Shown piece by piece: positions 1 through 14,720 of a DNA stretch of 64,000 bases. Both the position numbers and the translations under genes were made by a program. Positions within the stretch are counted from its first letter, which is position 1; each line of letters starts with the position of its first letter. The notes beneath the pieces were generated by a model, which worked only from the letters and a program-made list of their open reading frames with translations, did no database searches and was not told the DNA's origin. The stretch comes from Hetaerina americana (Eukaryota; Arthropoda; Insecta; Odonata; Calopterygidae), in NCBI GenBank assembly GCA_022747635.1, contig JAKTNV010000017.1:1857501-1921500 (forward strand). The letters are read 5' to 3'.

Positions 1-3000
1 ATCGTTTAGAGATAATGAATACATTATGTTTAGGGCCCAAAAAACTTAGCGTTTAAAAATATTTACATGAAATGACGATGTTCAAAACATAGACGAGGTA
101 TTCACACATTTAAAAAATACCACAGTTTATAGGAAATATTGAAACTTTATGCTTGCTTTTTTTTCCAAGATTTCCATTGATTGCCTCCAATACAGGTATT
201 ATCACTTGATATTATTATTATCCCCAAAATTACTTGCCATTTCTCATCGATCTCGGAGGAAAAATAAATAATATGCGTAACACGTATGAACCATAAACAA
301 TTTTTAAAATTTCGATGGTAAAAACTGCAAAAATGCATCATATTTGCATTTTTAAACATGTGGTCCTGGATACTGAACAAATATGTTCGTTTCGGAGCAT
401 ATGCGTGATCGAACCGTCGAGAGTTCAAAGGAAAGAAAATTGTTTACAATTATTACGATTTGTAATTAAAGAATTCCACGTGAATATTTACAGAGATTAT
501 GTTTACCAAAGGTTATCCACTTTAAAATTCTGGTTTATTGGCTCGATGAAAAAAAATGTACAGGTGTACATTGAATCGATTATTCAGTGTAGTCAATTCG
601 CTACCTGAATTTTTACAAAACTTAAAATCCCACCATGGGAATGAGGTAGGGTGAAAGAATGGCTGAATGTGATAAACTGCGAAAATATATGGTAAATTAC
701 CTCCGCTCTGGACATCACTCACAAGGGAGAGGCTGGATGAAATATACGTGTCGAGTCAGCAACATATGATCACATTCAATTTTGATTCGGATGTGATTAT
801 CTTTTAAGGATTCTTTTGGCTGAGGAGTCTTATCGGATTCTCTTCTCCATCCAACAGGTAGAACACTTTCTAGAAAAGAATTGGCTTCACCCGAAGGCAA
901 AACTAGAACTTAATAGTTTTAAGAATAAACAAACAACTAAAATCTCCGGGCGCAAAACTGATGTGGATTGTGTCAATTTCTTTACAAGACTTCCGAAAAG
1001 ATGAGGAGTAACGAGAATAGAAAAGTACTTGATATCAAGGAAAATGAAGAGAGGACTACATCGTGTCACACCACACAAAAAGGGAAAACCGAAGAATTAA
1101 AAGAAAATCACTGTATTTTCTTAGGTGACCCCAGTCTTTCCAAAATGTCCCAACGGACCTTATGTGTTGGCTGGATATAATATCCAGAACCACAGGAGGA
1201 TCCCTGGAAGAAAAATGGAAGACGTTCACCGTTCGTGTGTCATCGAGTTGAGGCAACACTAATCTACATCCAAACAATACCCAGCTAGCTGCCCCGAAGA
1301 TGTTTTGCAGGGAATATTAGGGCATCAACCATACCTATGAATCATGTTCAGAAAATAGTGCCATTATCACACTTGGCTTCAAGGGTTTACTTTAAACATA
1401 ATAGTTGGGACATGCAGAATATTAAATGGATTTCGTACGTTTTCTCCAAACATACTGAGGCTGAAGGGTCCGTTCAAACATGAAGGGAAAAGCACATCAA
1501 GATAATTAGTAATATCCCGGATAATTAATTTTACTTCGGCTCGCCAAAATATTATCATCACACATGATATTAGTATATCGGAGCATCCGGATAAAATAGC
1601 AGAGACTACGATAAGGCCAAACACTCTGCCTTCCCTCTCGCAATTCTCGATCAAAACATGAGCAAGATTAATGAAACCCTAACAGTGATGCTTACAGAAC
1701 CACACTGTTAATTGAAATCCCTAAAACCAACACATCACACTCACATGAATTTAAACCATTAAGGATGGTACCTTAACGCCCCCTGCCATGAGTCCGCGTG
1801 GCTGATCACAGGGAATGACTGAAGCGTGGATATATGAAAAAAAGGCGATGGTAATCAAGACCATGGTTACACTCGTGCTGGACTTTGAGCGCACAGCCCT
1901 TTCTCCCAACACTTCCTCTCTAAATTATTATAGTTATTCACACCATTTTATGGAAAAGAAAATTAAAAATCCGACCACCTATAATCAGGTGTTTTATGTG
2001 GAACAGCCGGTGACCTATTTCACTCGCTCCAAGCAGGAAGAGCCCGCTTAATTAATGGGTGTGCATCTCTACACTTTCAATCCTTTTAACTCTTGTTCCG
2101 AGGCATTAATTTTCGCCTCAGCTACCACCTTCCTCCCACCTCTCCGTAATTAGCCTCTCCCCTGGCACCCCATTGCACCCCGCCCTTCTCACGCCAAATC
2201 AATCGCGAGCCCCTTTCAATACAGGATAATCTTAATAATATACATTTTTCACACCAGTTACTCTTAACGGTTAAACGACAAATGTGAGGGTATAACTTAT
2301 CCCCTTCCTGCTAGGGAAAAACCCCTGAGGGTTGGTTACGTAGACGTGCTACCTATTCTAATAGTTTTTTAGTTGGTAAAATATGTATTTGGTGAGCTAA
2401 ATGGCTAACAAAACCATACTGACTCCGCTATATGAATGGCTCAGCGAAAGATCAAGTCCACGGCGTGTTTTGAGGAAACACGCCTGAGAGCGGAAGCATA
2501 AATACGCAATTCAAATGTTATGCCTACGCAAACTCTGGCAATTAAAACGTGTTTCACGTAATAAAATCCAATTAAAAAGTTCAGTCATAACATGATACCT
2601 GTTTTCTATCTGAACTTCTCTGATAGTCCTTTGGATCCCTATCAATCACTGTACCTCTTGCGTAAAATTGTAATATATCTTTAACACTTGGGCACGTAAA
2701 TAACGCAATAAAAAAATGTGGACTGATATGAAGAACCTTCTCCGAACTTGAATACGACCCCATTCTAACACGACTTAGTCCTGAACAACCACGCCCGATC
2801 TTTCAGAGCTGCACATCCATGACCCTTCAACCTTACCTCTAAACAAAAACGCGAAAAACCCAACCCCCAGTTCTCACCCGCACTCCCCCCCCCTCCCCCA
2901 CTACCCTCTCCTCACTGCTCTCGCAAATGCAAACAACGAGAAGAAAGGCAACTAATGGACTCATTAAGACACTGACACTTTCGGGAGAGGTGGGGAAGAG

Positions 3001-4114
3001 AACGACAAGGAAAAAACGTGAGGATATAAAACCTCACCTTGTTTGTTTGTTTATTTATTTGTAACCCCATTTACGACGACGGAAACATCCTCTTCCGAGC
3101 GAAAAATGTCACTCAGGCGATTATCCGCGTGCAAGCGGGTGTGTGCAAGAGACCTTTCGTCGTAAAAGGGAAACCGCCTTCTCCTAAGCAAGGCTGGGGG
3201 AGGGTCGGCATGAAACCAAGTTATCCAATTAGTGGCGGTCAGCGAAACTCCATTACTTATAAGTAAGCATTACTTTGAAATCGATAGACCTGAAATCATT
3301 CGAGTGTACGCGGACTTAACTCATTTACTAAATATACGATACACACAACAAAATCAAAAATATGTAGGTACCATGCTGAGCGAAACACAAGTAAGGCCAA
3401 GCAGTATCAATTACCCAGCAAACCACTCCCAGAAGAATATATTCCCAGACGGCTTGGCTGAGAAAAAATAACTTTTCAAAGCACTTTAACCGATTATTCA
3501 TTAAAACAGGCTTCAACGGTATTGTTCACTGATACCAATATTGGATATAAAATAAGGGAGAAGTAACTAGGGTGATCGAGATGCATATCTTTCACACCTA
3601 TTCAGGAGGGGCTTCAATTCTCCCAGCAGAAAGATACGTGCACGAGAAGATAGACACACCCACATTGAAGCGGAGGATGTTCTTGTTATGGCTTCGTAAT
3701 TGACTCACTCATATGTTCAGTGGAAACACCTTCTGGCCAGCAAGGTGACTCAAGAATTCATCCACGACCACTTCCGGGAGGGTAGAAAATTCCAAATGTC
3801 ACAGGGAAAGACGCATCATCAATGATGGCATTCTAATTCATTAGACATTCAAATTGTACATCAAGTGCAAATTATTTTTGAAGAAATGTAAACATTAGCT
3901 AATCCAACAATACCTACTTGTATTATGATACCGGATATATTTATGGTAAAGACAATAGTAGAAAGAGCATTAGTGTGCTGAAGTGGCACTATTTCACATG
4001 ACAAAACCTATTATACCTAGTGCTGCCAGCCCACTAGTGTTGGATTAGATTGATCATAAAAAAATCCGACATGGTGCTCCTCTTGACCTCAATTTAATTG
4101 GCTTCAATTGGAAA
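1..4114. other. No gene seen; possible LINE terminus relic near 1.78 kb
   Basis: AT-rich DNA with only short chance frames. GCCCCCTGCCATGAGTCCGC followed by GTGGCTGATCACAGGG at about 1778-1816 vaguely follows the LINE 3' terminus order but is too diverged to call. A C-rich run lies at 2880-2910. Confidence 0.5.
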
Positions 4115-4350
4115 AGGTAACGTGGTAACCCACGTAAGTGAGTGTTTATTCCTTTAATTGAGGGTTCGGGTTCAAATCTAAGTTATTCTGAACATTATCA
4201 GCTTCACCGAAGCAGTGATATTATTGGAGTACCATATCTTTCTGGAAAACTGCAGGTGGCAGAGGGAAGGGAACTGGGACCATTGACGTCATGTATAATT
4301 TCACACGCAGTTGGACTTAAAACGAGACGGGTTCTCGCCTCACCCATCAA
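4115..4350 (+). mobile_element. tRNA-derived SINE, family 1, old copy
   Basis: Degenerate SINE. A pol III B-box-like stretch GGGTTCAAATCT lies at 4168-4179 behind a weak tRNA-like head. The body shares blocks in the same order with the copies at 22.4 kb and 24.5 kb: GTACCANNTCTTTCTGG near 4230-4246, GGCAGAGGGAAGGGA near 4258-4272, TTTCACACGC near 4299-4308, then a CTCACC block near 4339. It is the most diverged of the three copies. I found no target-site duplication. Confidence 0.6.
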
Positions 4351-7300
4351 ACTTATCAGATTGAGTAACTTGGTTGGGAATCAATCATAGAACAAAGGGT
4401 AAATAACACATTGAATCTCGCGCTTAATTTGGACGCAGGTGTATTACATGTATACGACGATCTTAAAATTGTATTACTAGCGCTGTCGTCCAATGAGACG
4501 AGAGATCATGAAAGTCAGATTAAGAGGGTAGAAAAATTTTATACCTTTCCCACGAACGATAAGGGATCAGAATATTTGCAAACGACCGCAAAAGGTAAAA
4601 AATATTGTAACTAGCCTGGGTTGTCATCCTTTTTACCTGACCTTTAAGTTATTGTTGATCTTCTTAGCATCTCATCTTCCAAAGTATTTTAAACTTTGAC
4701 AGTGTAGTGCATACAGCTGCTAAAAACTTATTTCATCATAAGAATTAATATTTCACATATTTATTGTTCACTAGCATTTAAGCAACATTTCAACTTTGAT
4801 GTTGCCTGTGCAACGTGGAATCACCTGCTGCCACATCCTAATGGCTTCTTCAGGATACATTGTAGGTTTAGAAAGCAAGGCTGTGGTTTATTTCCGTGGT
4901 TCTTAAAAAAATGAAAAGTAAAAGGAACCTACATTCAAGTAGCCCTGAAAATAATGCTAACCCTTCTTAGTCTTAGTGCACAGGAGGAGTTTAAGAATAA
5001 ACATAAGTTAACGAAGTGAAGAGGATCGCCTTCAACATCAATTAGAAGCCTTTAGCCATACCTACACATTTTATAATCAAATATGTTACATATCCGCGGC
5101 AAGAGATGAACATTTTTCACACAAATTAGATGAAATATTTATGTGTAATATTTAATTTAATTCAGAAAAAAACATTATGCTCGCAGATAAAGCCTATGCC
5201 TGGAGAATTAACGATAAAAATTAGTGGTTTATATAAGTTGATCGTTTTGACATTACTGCTATCAGGAACTTTCCTTTGATCGGGTCACGATCAGTTTTTC
5301 AGAGCCTAACGCTTTACACTCCAACGAGCCATTGATTTTTCCAGTCAGAAAATATCTCGACGACTTCATCTACGTTACGAATCCAATATATCTCCCAGTC
5401 TTCTTATTATTCACAGTCTCTCTGGAGTTTCAAATTCACGGCACACACACGGCGTGGTTTACTATCCGATTTAACACACCCCGTAAAGGATGTTGTGTTT
5501 GCAACACTTGGCAGCCATAGTTGACGCCGTCAATTCGTAAAACAGTCACCGTCTTCCCTTGATATATGCAATTCAACCTCTTCATTCACCAGTTGGAAAA
5601 TTGTCTTTCTTTCTGGTCCTGCATGCTCCAGCTGTTTTACTTTGTCATTATCTATAAATGATTTTCATGGCATCTTATTTAACGTATATTTAATAACTTC
5701 AACAATGAGTGATGTCCCGAATGATTTATCGTCACTATCACAAACAACAATAGTAAATTGGAACGCATAACATTGGCACTGAACAAAATGTAGGAACGAT
5801 TACGAATTGCGGCTTCAACAAACTGCATATCGACATGGTTATTTTATCTAGAGTCAACCATTATTCTATCAATTTAAATTATTTATTGGTATAATAATTT
5901 GAAAGCACCATAGAGCACAACATAGTTCACGACCGGGGTTTCAAAAACCATCATCTTCAAGTGAAGTTTAGATATGATCCATTACATTAAACGTTATTTA
6001 CAGAGAGATGCTCAACTACATTTTATTGTAAAAGCAATATATCAATCAATTATTGACATGGCATGTCAAAAAGCTACCAAAGAATGAATTTCATTTATTC
6101 CAAAAATCCACCATCAAAACCTGATTGGCAAAACATTGACCGCACTTTCCGCTATCGTCAAGGCGGTTACACTTATTAAGTTCATCGCTACATTTACTGG
6201 GGAAATATGTACCTCGGCAATTATTTAAAAGCTCTCAACTACCCAAGGAAATGATTGTTATTAGGCGTTGGCTGGCCCTGTGAAGTATTGCGATTGTCTC
6301 CTTCCTTCCATCGGCGGGTGGAAACTTAGCAACGGTCACCACATTCATCAAGGGAATAGGAAGCCATCCGGCGGAAGTGTACGAAACGCTAATTCGTCAA
6401 AAAAAGAAATGAATCGAAAAATATAGAAACAAGAGATGACGTGGAGGGCGACACGCGTGGGGTTGAGAGGGAGGGAGCGGGTGACAAAGGTTGGGGAATG
6501 GGGATGAAAAAGAGGGGAGGGCGAGAAAAGGAGAAGACGACGACAAGGAGATCGATATTGGTCGAGTGTCACACACTCGTATGTGCGGGTGGGTGGGAAA
6601 GGGGGACGAGTGGAGGCGCACACCGCATGGAAATAAGGCTCAAGGGGACCAGAACGCAATGGTATGGGGAATTAGGGGTAGGTTGGAGGTGGGGAGGTCT
6701 GAGGAAAAAATGCTGTCCGCCAATTAAAAGTAGCCATGGGACGGTCTATCACATTTCCTAGAATCGCAACTTTTTTTCACTCAATTCCAGAGATGTTCGA
6801 ACATGTGGGTTTCTACATCCAAGCACTTCTTTAATTGTCATTCGAATTTAGTTTCTCATAACAAAATAGGGAGCCAAAAATAAACTTTTTCATTAAAAAT
6901 GTTTCCACGACGTCTTGACATTGGCGTGTTGTATGTTAGTTACACCAATGCTCGTTTTTCGTTTCATGTCTTCTTCCCATCCTTCCTGCATGTGCAGTGG
7001 TTGACACGAGAATCTAAACCAATATTCCTTAATCTTATACATATCCCTTACACAAATTGTGTCTGAAATTTGATCAAATTAATCAGGGCATCAGTGTTTG
7101 CTTTCAATTTTCCTACATGTATACAGTGATTGCGTGAAAAAATAAAACTCAAAAAATAAATATACTTTACATTTTGAGGTTTCACTTCGTGGAATTATTT
7201 GATGTCCATATTAAATGAGTTTGAAATTTTCCACAGATATAAGTCTATGGAAAATTACAAACTCATAAAATAAAGTCGTTTTCGAAGAATGAATAACAGG

Positions 7301-9469
7301 CTGTACGACTCGAAGTCTAAATTAGTAATTAAGACTCAGCTCCATATGGATGCATGATTTCCGCTCGCAATTCCATATCCATTTCAAAAATATTTCACAT
7401 TTGTCTGATTATCGTACAGATAATTTATGCTCTTCCTCGTTCAACTAATTTGTAAGTACATGCATTAAATTACCGACCAAGATCCTTCTAAATTCAATGA
7501 AGGGAAACCTATTGCCACGAGAACTTGAACGCTAAAAGAAGATAAACCACAGCCGATAAAAAGAGAACTTTATTATGGAATGAAATTTTTATTAATTAAT
7601 GGTAAACAAAAAAAACTAATGCAACCGTAAATGATGTATCGTAATATGCATGTCATAAAATTGTTTCTGCTGAATTCTGCGGAAAAGGTTGGTAAAATCA
7701 TCAAAAATATTAAATACAATAACATAAAACTGAAATTTATTAACACGGAGAAACAAAATCATGAATTCATTAAAAAGAAAACAATAAATTGAATCCGCAT
7801 AGTATTCCTTAAAATATAAGTATAACGAGGTAGGCGATAGATAGAAAAAAATATGGAAAATATTTACTAAAATAGGACTGCTGCAGCGAAATATTACTCT
7901 CTTTCATGATATTCGTTCAAGACTAATAATGCATTCAACACATTTATGGTTTTTATTACCATCGCAATGATGAACAAACTTCAGGCGAAAGGTCATAAAG
8001 AGAATTATGCAGCGAGGAGTAATTGAAAGGCATCCGGCGAGGCTAATATATTATTCAAGACAATATAGGCTAAGGAAAGGGAATGAATGGCATGAATGGA
8101 CAAAGCAGGCTGAAGATTTCTCGAGGTCATAATTATTCATTCGTTTTACATGAGAATATCCTCTAATTTCCGCCGTCTTGGTCAGTACTTGAGAAACTCT
8201 CCTTGATTTTTGTAGGTAAAAATCAGGAAAAAGAGGGGTATTTGATAGTATGCGCAACAACATAAAGATATCTACGCACACAATATTAGGTTTGAGGCTA
8301 AGTTTATCCAAAAGCCCCATAGGTTTCAACTAACAAATAAATTTCACACAAGCGAATCACGTTAAAAAATATTCTGGAGTAAACCCGCAATCGGCATCCG
8401 TGTCCACTATAAAGTTATGCCTACGAGTAGTCAAATAAGAAACCTATTAATTTTGATTCTTTAAATAGAACAAAGTTATCAAGGAAGGAAACAGAGTGCA
8501 CGTTATAAAAAAAACAAAACAATGACTGCGACTTTTAGATCGTTTAGCCTTGCCCACTACTGGCATAATATCACAAAGACAAACATTAAAAGGAATACGG
8601 GAACAACAGCAGTAGTAAGTACATTTAATAGCACAGCAGGAGCGATAAATTAAGTATTTATTCATTCACGGTATTATATCAATTTAAATGCAGGTTTTGG
8701 GCGATCTCCGACGACTATTTACTTCTACGCATCACAATAACTTCCCCTTGTTTACCCTGCATTATTTTCTTCCACATTTATTCATAACGTAACTTCTGCC
8801 TGCCTCCACGCTACCTAAAAAGTCTACTCTATCCTCCCCGCTTAACTAACATTCTCCCTTCCATCACGGCTTTAATCATCCCACTGCCTCTCAATATTTG
8901 CTGAAACTACTTTCTCTACTTTTTTCGGATTCCCACCAGCAACTTTCTTAGCCCACCGACCATATTTCAATTAGGTATTGTCAGGGACAAATAGTGTTTC
9001 ACGGAATATCATTCTAATAACTTTCAAAATAAATCCTTGGAATGTTCCGGATATTCTTGATCGCAAAATCAAACCAGAGAATTAAAACCCATGATTGCGT
9101 GGCGTGCTTAAGATACGTTCATAAGGTACGAATTCATAATTGGAATTCACACCTTCCACTCGCATCCTGAATAATTAAAAAAATAATCACCCTCATTATA
9201 AAAGCAACAGGAGCACGAAAGTCAATTGAGGCGTTTGCGTGCTTGTTAATTACATGACAGAGCATTTCAAACGGTAAATTTTTCATTTTATCGTAAGGAA
9301 AAACAACGGAATCTGCGAATTACAAAATCATAGTGACATGAAAATAAAATGCTATTATAGTAAATATACGGTGAAACAAAAATTTGAACAGTATCTATTT
9401 CGTGTGACCCTAAAAAGGATTAAATGAAAGTAACTAAAGTCCTGCCACCATCCACAAGCAAGAGACCAT
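4351..9469. other. No gene seen apart from listed motif; purine-rich tract 6430-6720
   Basis: Mostly AT-rich anonymous sequence. The 6430-6720 block is strongly purine-rich (G/A) on the plus strand; this explains the long overlapping frames on both strands there, none of which resembles a protein family. Confidence 0.5.
5928..5967 (-). repeat. Hammerhead-like motif (Penelope-like element remnant candidate)
   Basis: The minus strand reads TTCAC, TTGAAGA, a short T-rich segment, GAAA, CC-CC-GG, GTC, GTGAA. TTCAC and GTGAA form a perfect 5-bp stem that directly flanks the core, as helix I does in a type I hammerhead. The invariant C of CUGANGA is T here, and stem II is weak, so it is probably inactive. 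It shares the GATGATG...TTGAAACCNNGGTCGTG arrangement with the foldback at 24.38 kb. Confidence 0.42.
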
Positions 9470-12400
9470 TATAACTCGTGATCGGAGCGGTACACGAACC
9501 CGCGTCCTCCCGTATTAAAGAGGCAGCCACACCCCCATTCGCGCCACGCCAACACGGACGAATGATTCGAAGGGGGCAGAGAGATGAGGGAAGAAGGTTT
9601 AGGGGGGGGAGGGGTCTTGGAAACCCTTTCCCTCTTGAGCACACAAAACCGAATTCACGCACCTACCTAACACACGCACCTACCTAACACACGCAACCCG
9701 CATGACACGCACGGCCCCGGCTCCTGCGTTGCAGGCGGCGACGGAGTGCCCACCCGCTCCCTCCCCTTGGCCCTCAACCCAGCCATCCCCACTTCCCTTC
9801 TACCTCTCCCCTAGCTTCTCTATCTGTTTCGCACGCGACCCAGGGGTGAAAATCATTCGGCGGGGTGTGGGAACCGGGAGGTAGGGGGTGGAGTGAGGAG
9901 AGATAAAAAACTGCCAAGCGGGAAAACCGACCCAAGAGTGGGAGGGAGGGAAGGGCTTAAGTGGTGTCGAAGTCGGGTCTCGAGCTTACACGTCAGTTTC
10001 TCTTGCGACGGAGGGCTTTACTTGGCGATACTGAACCACAGTTTAATGATTTCGACCACATGAGTGGACTAGGGCATCTAATACGAATTTTTTCGATCGA
10101 TCCACCGGGTTAAATGGCGTTCATTATTGTGTAATTTCTCCGTTAACACTTATGTGAAAGTCAAAACCACAGCGCATTTAGTGTTAAAATAATGAAAAAC
10201 TCGCTATTCATTCTGATACCAAGAGTCCCATACAAATACCGTAACAGCCGCCGTGGACCTACAAGGATGGCGACAGTCTTCTATGGCTGAGGAAGTGATC
10301 TCTTCATGACCACGTCAGGCCTACAATCGTATTCCTCAGATTAACCAGGGCAGTAACGACAAGAATCCTCACAGTTTTTTACTTAATGATTTTTTTTTAT
10401 TTTTGGATCATTTTCTAGAATTTTAAGAAGAGAAAAAACATTTAGGAACTAGTTGTGCAAATGTAAATGTGAAGTTGAATCTATAAGAATAAACTACGTG
10501 TGTTACTTTTCACTATGGAACAGTTTCATAGGGTAAGACTGATAACGTTATTTATGCAGGAGATCCAAACGATTTTACCGAACTTGTAATTTTCAACTGG
10601 TCGATGTTTTTGCGTAAAAACGTAATCAACCAAACGCGTATCCCTTTCAAATACTAAATCATTAACTCTACGTGAATTCTTCCGGAATGAACTTATGCGG
10701 ATATAAAAAATTAGAAATAGTTTTAGCTAATAATTTTTGTTCATTTTTTTATAATTAGCTACAACTGTATCGTGTTTTAACTTTTCAACATGACACGCCA
10801 ATCAGGGAATTTCCAAGGAGAAGATAAAATATTGTAACACCCGAAAACGGCCAAACTCCGCACATTCGTATTTAAATGCGCTTCAAAGTAATATAGTTCG
10901 TACTTTTCCATTGGTATGCGTACACGAGGCTCTTTCCACATTTCAATCAATGGTTATTCTTAAACAATGGTCTGTCTTATACAATGCATTTCTGCGATCA
11001 TCCCAAGGCTTCAAAGGACTCTGAAGGCCGTAACCGAGGAAATATTTACGTAATACAGATGAAATCATAAGGCTTCGCGTAATTACGAATCGATCACCAT
11101 TCTCTGGATTACCCTCCTTGATGACAGAATAACAAGAATCAAGAGAGAACTATGTTCTCAACAGGAAATAATAAACACGCAGAAACTCACCTAGTGTCAT
11201 TTTGTCTACTTGCGTGTAATGGGCTCAACTATGAACCATGAGAGACCTAAATTGTCGAAAATAGGATTGTATACCACAAGCACTCGATGTCGCATTGCAA
11301 ACTAACTATCTTCGAATAATACCGTGCATAAATATTAAGAGAATTGAGATCAGAGATTCAGTAAACAAAACATTTTAAAAAAGTACTTAACCCTTGTAAC
11401 GGATCTCAAATGTACAACAGGGAACAATATTTCCATTTGATTGCATAGCAAGTAATTAATTACACCACTTTCAGCACATTTTGGCAACTTGCGATCTGAT
11501 GTGGCGTATTACTGTAACCAAGTTTAAGTGTCATTTCAAAGGGGCTGAGATCAAAGCTCTATCGAAAAGGGAGTTATGATGAAGTACTGTGATGATGATG
11601 AACGAATTAGGTGTAACCACCCACGCAAATATCTATCGGTATGTCGACTTTCGTCTCTTAACATAAGTTTCCAAAGGGTATCGTAGAAAATCCTTGATGA
11701 AAAAATTAACGATTGAAGGTCTCATGAAATCACACAAATTAAATCCCTTTAAATCTAAAAAAAAACATTATTCTCACGATCAATGCGCGGAAAGCAGTAC
11801 GTTTATCAAATATATACCGTTAGTAACTTTGCCTAAATAGATTTTCATTAATTTGGATAATCCACTTTGTAGAACGTTACGACCTCATTTGCATCCAGGA
11901 TTTTTCAGGTAATCCCATTTGATCCTTTTATATGTTTTTCCACTCAAACGAGAGCTGAACATTCTTTTATTTAGAATTCTGAATGGACTTTGAGTAAACA
12001 GGGTTTGAGAAGTACCCTCTTCACCAATTCCTGCTCTAACAATTAAAGTAACAAGTGCCATTTAACACAATTTGCTCTATAACACACTCCAAATAGGTGT
12101 GGCATTATACCTAGAAAATGGCTGCTCATTTAGCATGGGTACATCGGTTATATTTTGAGAACTTCAAAAATCGAAGTTTGAAGCATTTTTCCAAGTGCTC
12201 TACTTCTGCACTAGTGCCTAACACTACACGCATATTATCACATATCCACGGAAGATCACTGTTTTGGATATATCAATTCAGATTGTGTTTTGCTAGGCTT
12301 ATGAAAATTGTAAATAAGTATCCTACAGTTGAATTTTTGAATCTTTGGACGGCTATAATAATAATATACAAAGCTTCAATATCTTTTATATCGGAGAATA

Positions 12401-14720
12401 CTTAGAACTCTCACAAAATACAACTTGAACTCCAGGGCTCGTCCCACATCAAATGATAGCAATTAAAATGACTTTGAAGAAATAATGGGCATCACGAGAA
12501 CCCGTGAAGAACCTATCCATATATGTCCTGCACGAAAATGCCCTGGAAAATAGGGCGAGATAGCCAAAGTAACTGGGTATCGGAACGGAAAATGGAAGAG
12601 CTTGAGTCTAGCTCACGTTGAAGGTAATTTTCTGCGCAGCATTCAATAATCTGTCGTTTAAACAAGCTTGCAACCTTAACGAAGACATAATAAACATATA
12701 TGACCATAAAATTCTCAGCATGCATTGAGGGCAGCCTACGCCTTTGAAAATGAGGCCTCCATACCATGAATGAGCCTACGCTTTTCGGGCGCAACTTACG
12801 ACACATTGAAGGGGCCCACGAGATACCTATGAAGTAATGAGTCGAGTCCCGACGGGCGGGGATTTAGTGGTCTCACGCTTCGGGATGAGCCCGACATCCA
12901 AGGCTTGATCGTATCTAAAATATATTTTCTCAAATCAAGCGCTCAACGAACGATACTTTGCAGAGCGATCGCGAATCACGCACAATTACTGAAGTGAAGT
13001 AAATGAGCTGGGACTAGAAGAGGGAGGAAAATGAACAGTGGCCAGGGGGAGTGAGTGAAAAAGGGAAGTGAAAGCAGGAGGGAGACGCAGGTGCAAATGA
13101 ATGCACGGGTGGGTTGTATGTACCGCAGGCATGAATGCAAGCAACATTCGCTGCATCCCAAGAAGTCGTGGCGGTGGGAAGGAAGGAGGGAAGCAAACAA
13201 AGGGACAGACGGAAGGTTTTCGGTGGACGCGTGCGCAGAAGCTCGTCTCCCTGGGAGGCGAAGAGGACCTTGGTCGAACAGAAGGGGGCGGCGGAGTGTA
13301 AAAAGTTGCGAAAGACCCTTTCCTCCCACGACACCGTCCATCGCGATGATGTCGGTCGCGTTGCCGTCGCTCGGGTGTGTGTATATTAGTATGAGAGGGA
13401 GCGAGCGACCTTCGGACGCATGCTTTCAAACCGCCGACGCGTTCATCCCAAAGTCGACTCGCGATTCCTTTCGACAATTATTCCTCCGCCTTGGGTGCAT
13501 CCGATGGGGAATCAAGACGAGGAGAGTTGAAGGGGATGCAGTTCGATATTGCAGTCACCGGCGTATCCCGAGGTGAAACTGAGCATCGCCTGCATTCAGA
13601 TACATTAAAGAAACATACCTAGCCGCCACCATACCGAGCGTCTCACCTCATCACCACGTCAGCCAATATCTAATTATAACAAATTACTTCTTTCAATCCT
13701 AAGCCCATTCCGTCGATATTAATGATAGACCATTTACTTTTTTGCACGATAACCTCTTCCGTGTTTGGACGTAAATTATTTCTTCTCAGGGAATCGAAAT
13801 TTTGACAATTTCGGCACTGAGTTGTCATAATAGTTTCGTCTCAAAACAATTCGTTGGTGCTCGGCAGAAATAGAACAATACTATCGCAATTAGCTGTCAA
13901 ACCAGTCCTAAGGATGATACATGTATTATGAAAAATTACAATATTTAAATCATATCTCACAATAAAAAAGAGGCACACATGCAGCAAAGGACAAAACAGG
14001 TAGATTATTTTCAATTAACACGTAAACGTTCTGAAAACAATTGAAATCTTACTAAATCCACGCGGGAACATCATAAAATGCCATTTAATCAACAAAAATA
14101 AATTACAATTAACTATTTGCCAATGGATACAATACAAACAACTCGTATCTTGTTGCGATTTGGTGTTTGTTACCTAACGAGTTGTATTCTTGTGGAAAAC
14201 AAGAGGTTTTTCACCGCAGATAATCAAGACTTGGTTAAAAAAAAACACCCCTTTGATTCACACAACGAGCAGCTACTTCATTCCACTCCGTTTTTCGTCT
14301 TTACTTTCTTTGAGGGGAAAGCGAAGTCTTTTGTTCCGCTCAAAAGGCATGTGTAAAACCTTCACCTGTTCGGGGATTTTTCAACTGAAAAAAGATCCCT
14401 TATATACGCATAGTTCCTAATATACTAGACGTGCACCTGATGTGTGCGATGCAAATGGGCGACATTCGGTCACGCTGAAAAAGGTGAGCGATCCGTCGCA
14501 AATGAAACGACCGGCAAACTGCGGCTCACAACGTTTCGTAACGTCGATGATTTTCTGCACTCCCAGTCCCCTGTGGGGCGAGGTAAGGGGCAAACCACCT
14601 CCGCGGCCACCGCAGCGGGGCGGAGTCGGTAACAAATGGCTTACGCCACAGAGCAGTAACTCATTCGCACGCTGCTGCAGATTACGTGTTCCAGGGACCG
14701 CCTCCAAGAGACTAGAGTGT
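9470..14720. other. G+C-rich islands at 9.47-10.03, 12.98-13.6 and 14.44-14.72 kb in AT-rich DNA
   Basis: Three CpG-rich islands separated by AT-rich DNA. A TCAGT initiator-like pentamer occurs at about 9993 without a supported TATA box. The frames of up to 173 codons at 13.0-13.6 kb overlap on both strands and are not recognised. The islands may mark promoters or exons of an unrecognised gene; nothing in the sequence proves it. Confidence 0.4.
9657..9697 (+). repeat. 17-bp tandem repeat, 2.4 units
   Basis: Unit ACGCACCTACCTAACAC repeated exactly twice (9657-9673, 9674-9690), followed by the start of a third. It lies inside the G+C-rich block 9470-10030. Confidence 0.8.

Noticed and set aside
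6348..6761. Overlapping frames of 74-106 codons
   Set aside because: Lie wholly within the purine-rich tract at 6.43-6.72 kb and its edges.
12976..13576. Several overlapping 100-173 codon frames on both strands
   Set aside because: G+C-rich island; the frames overlap on both strands, no one frame is favoured and none resembles a known family.
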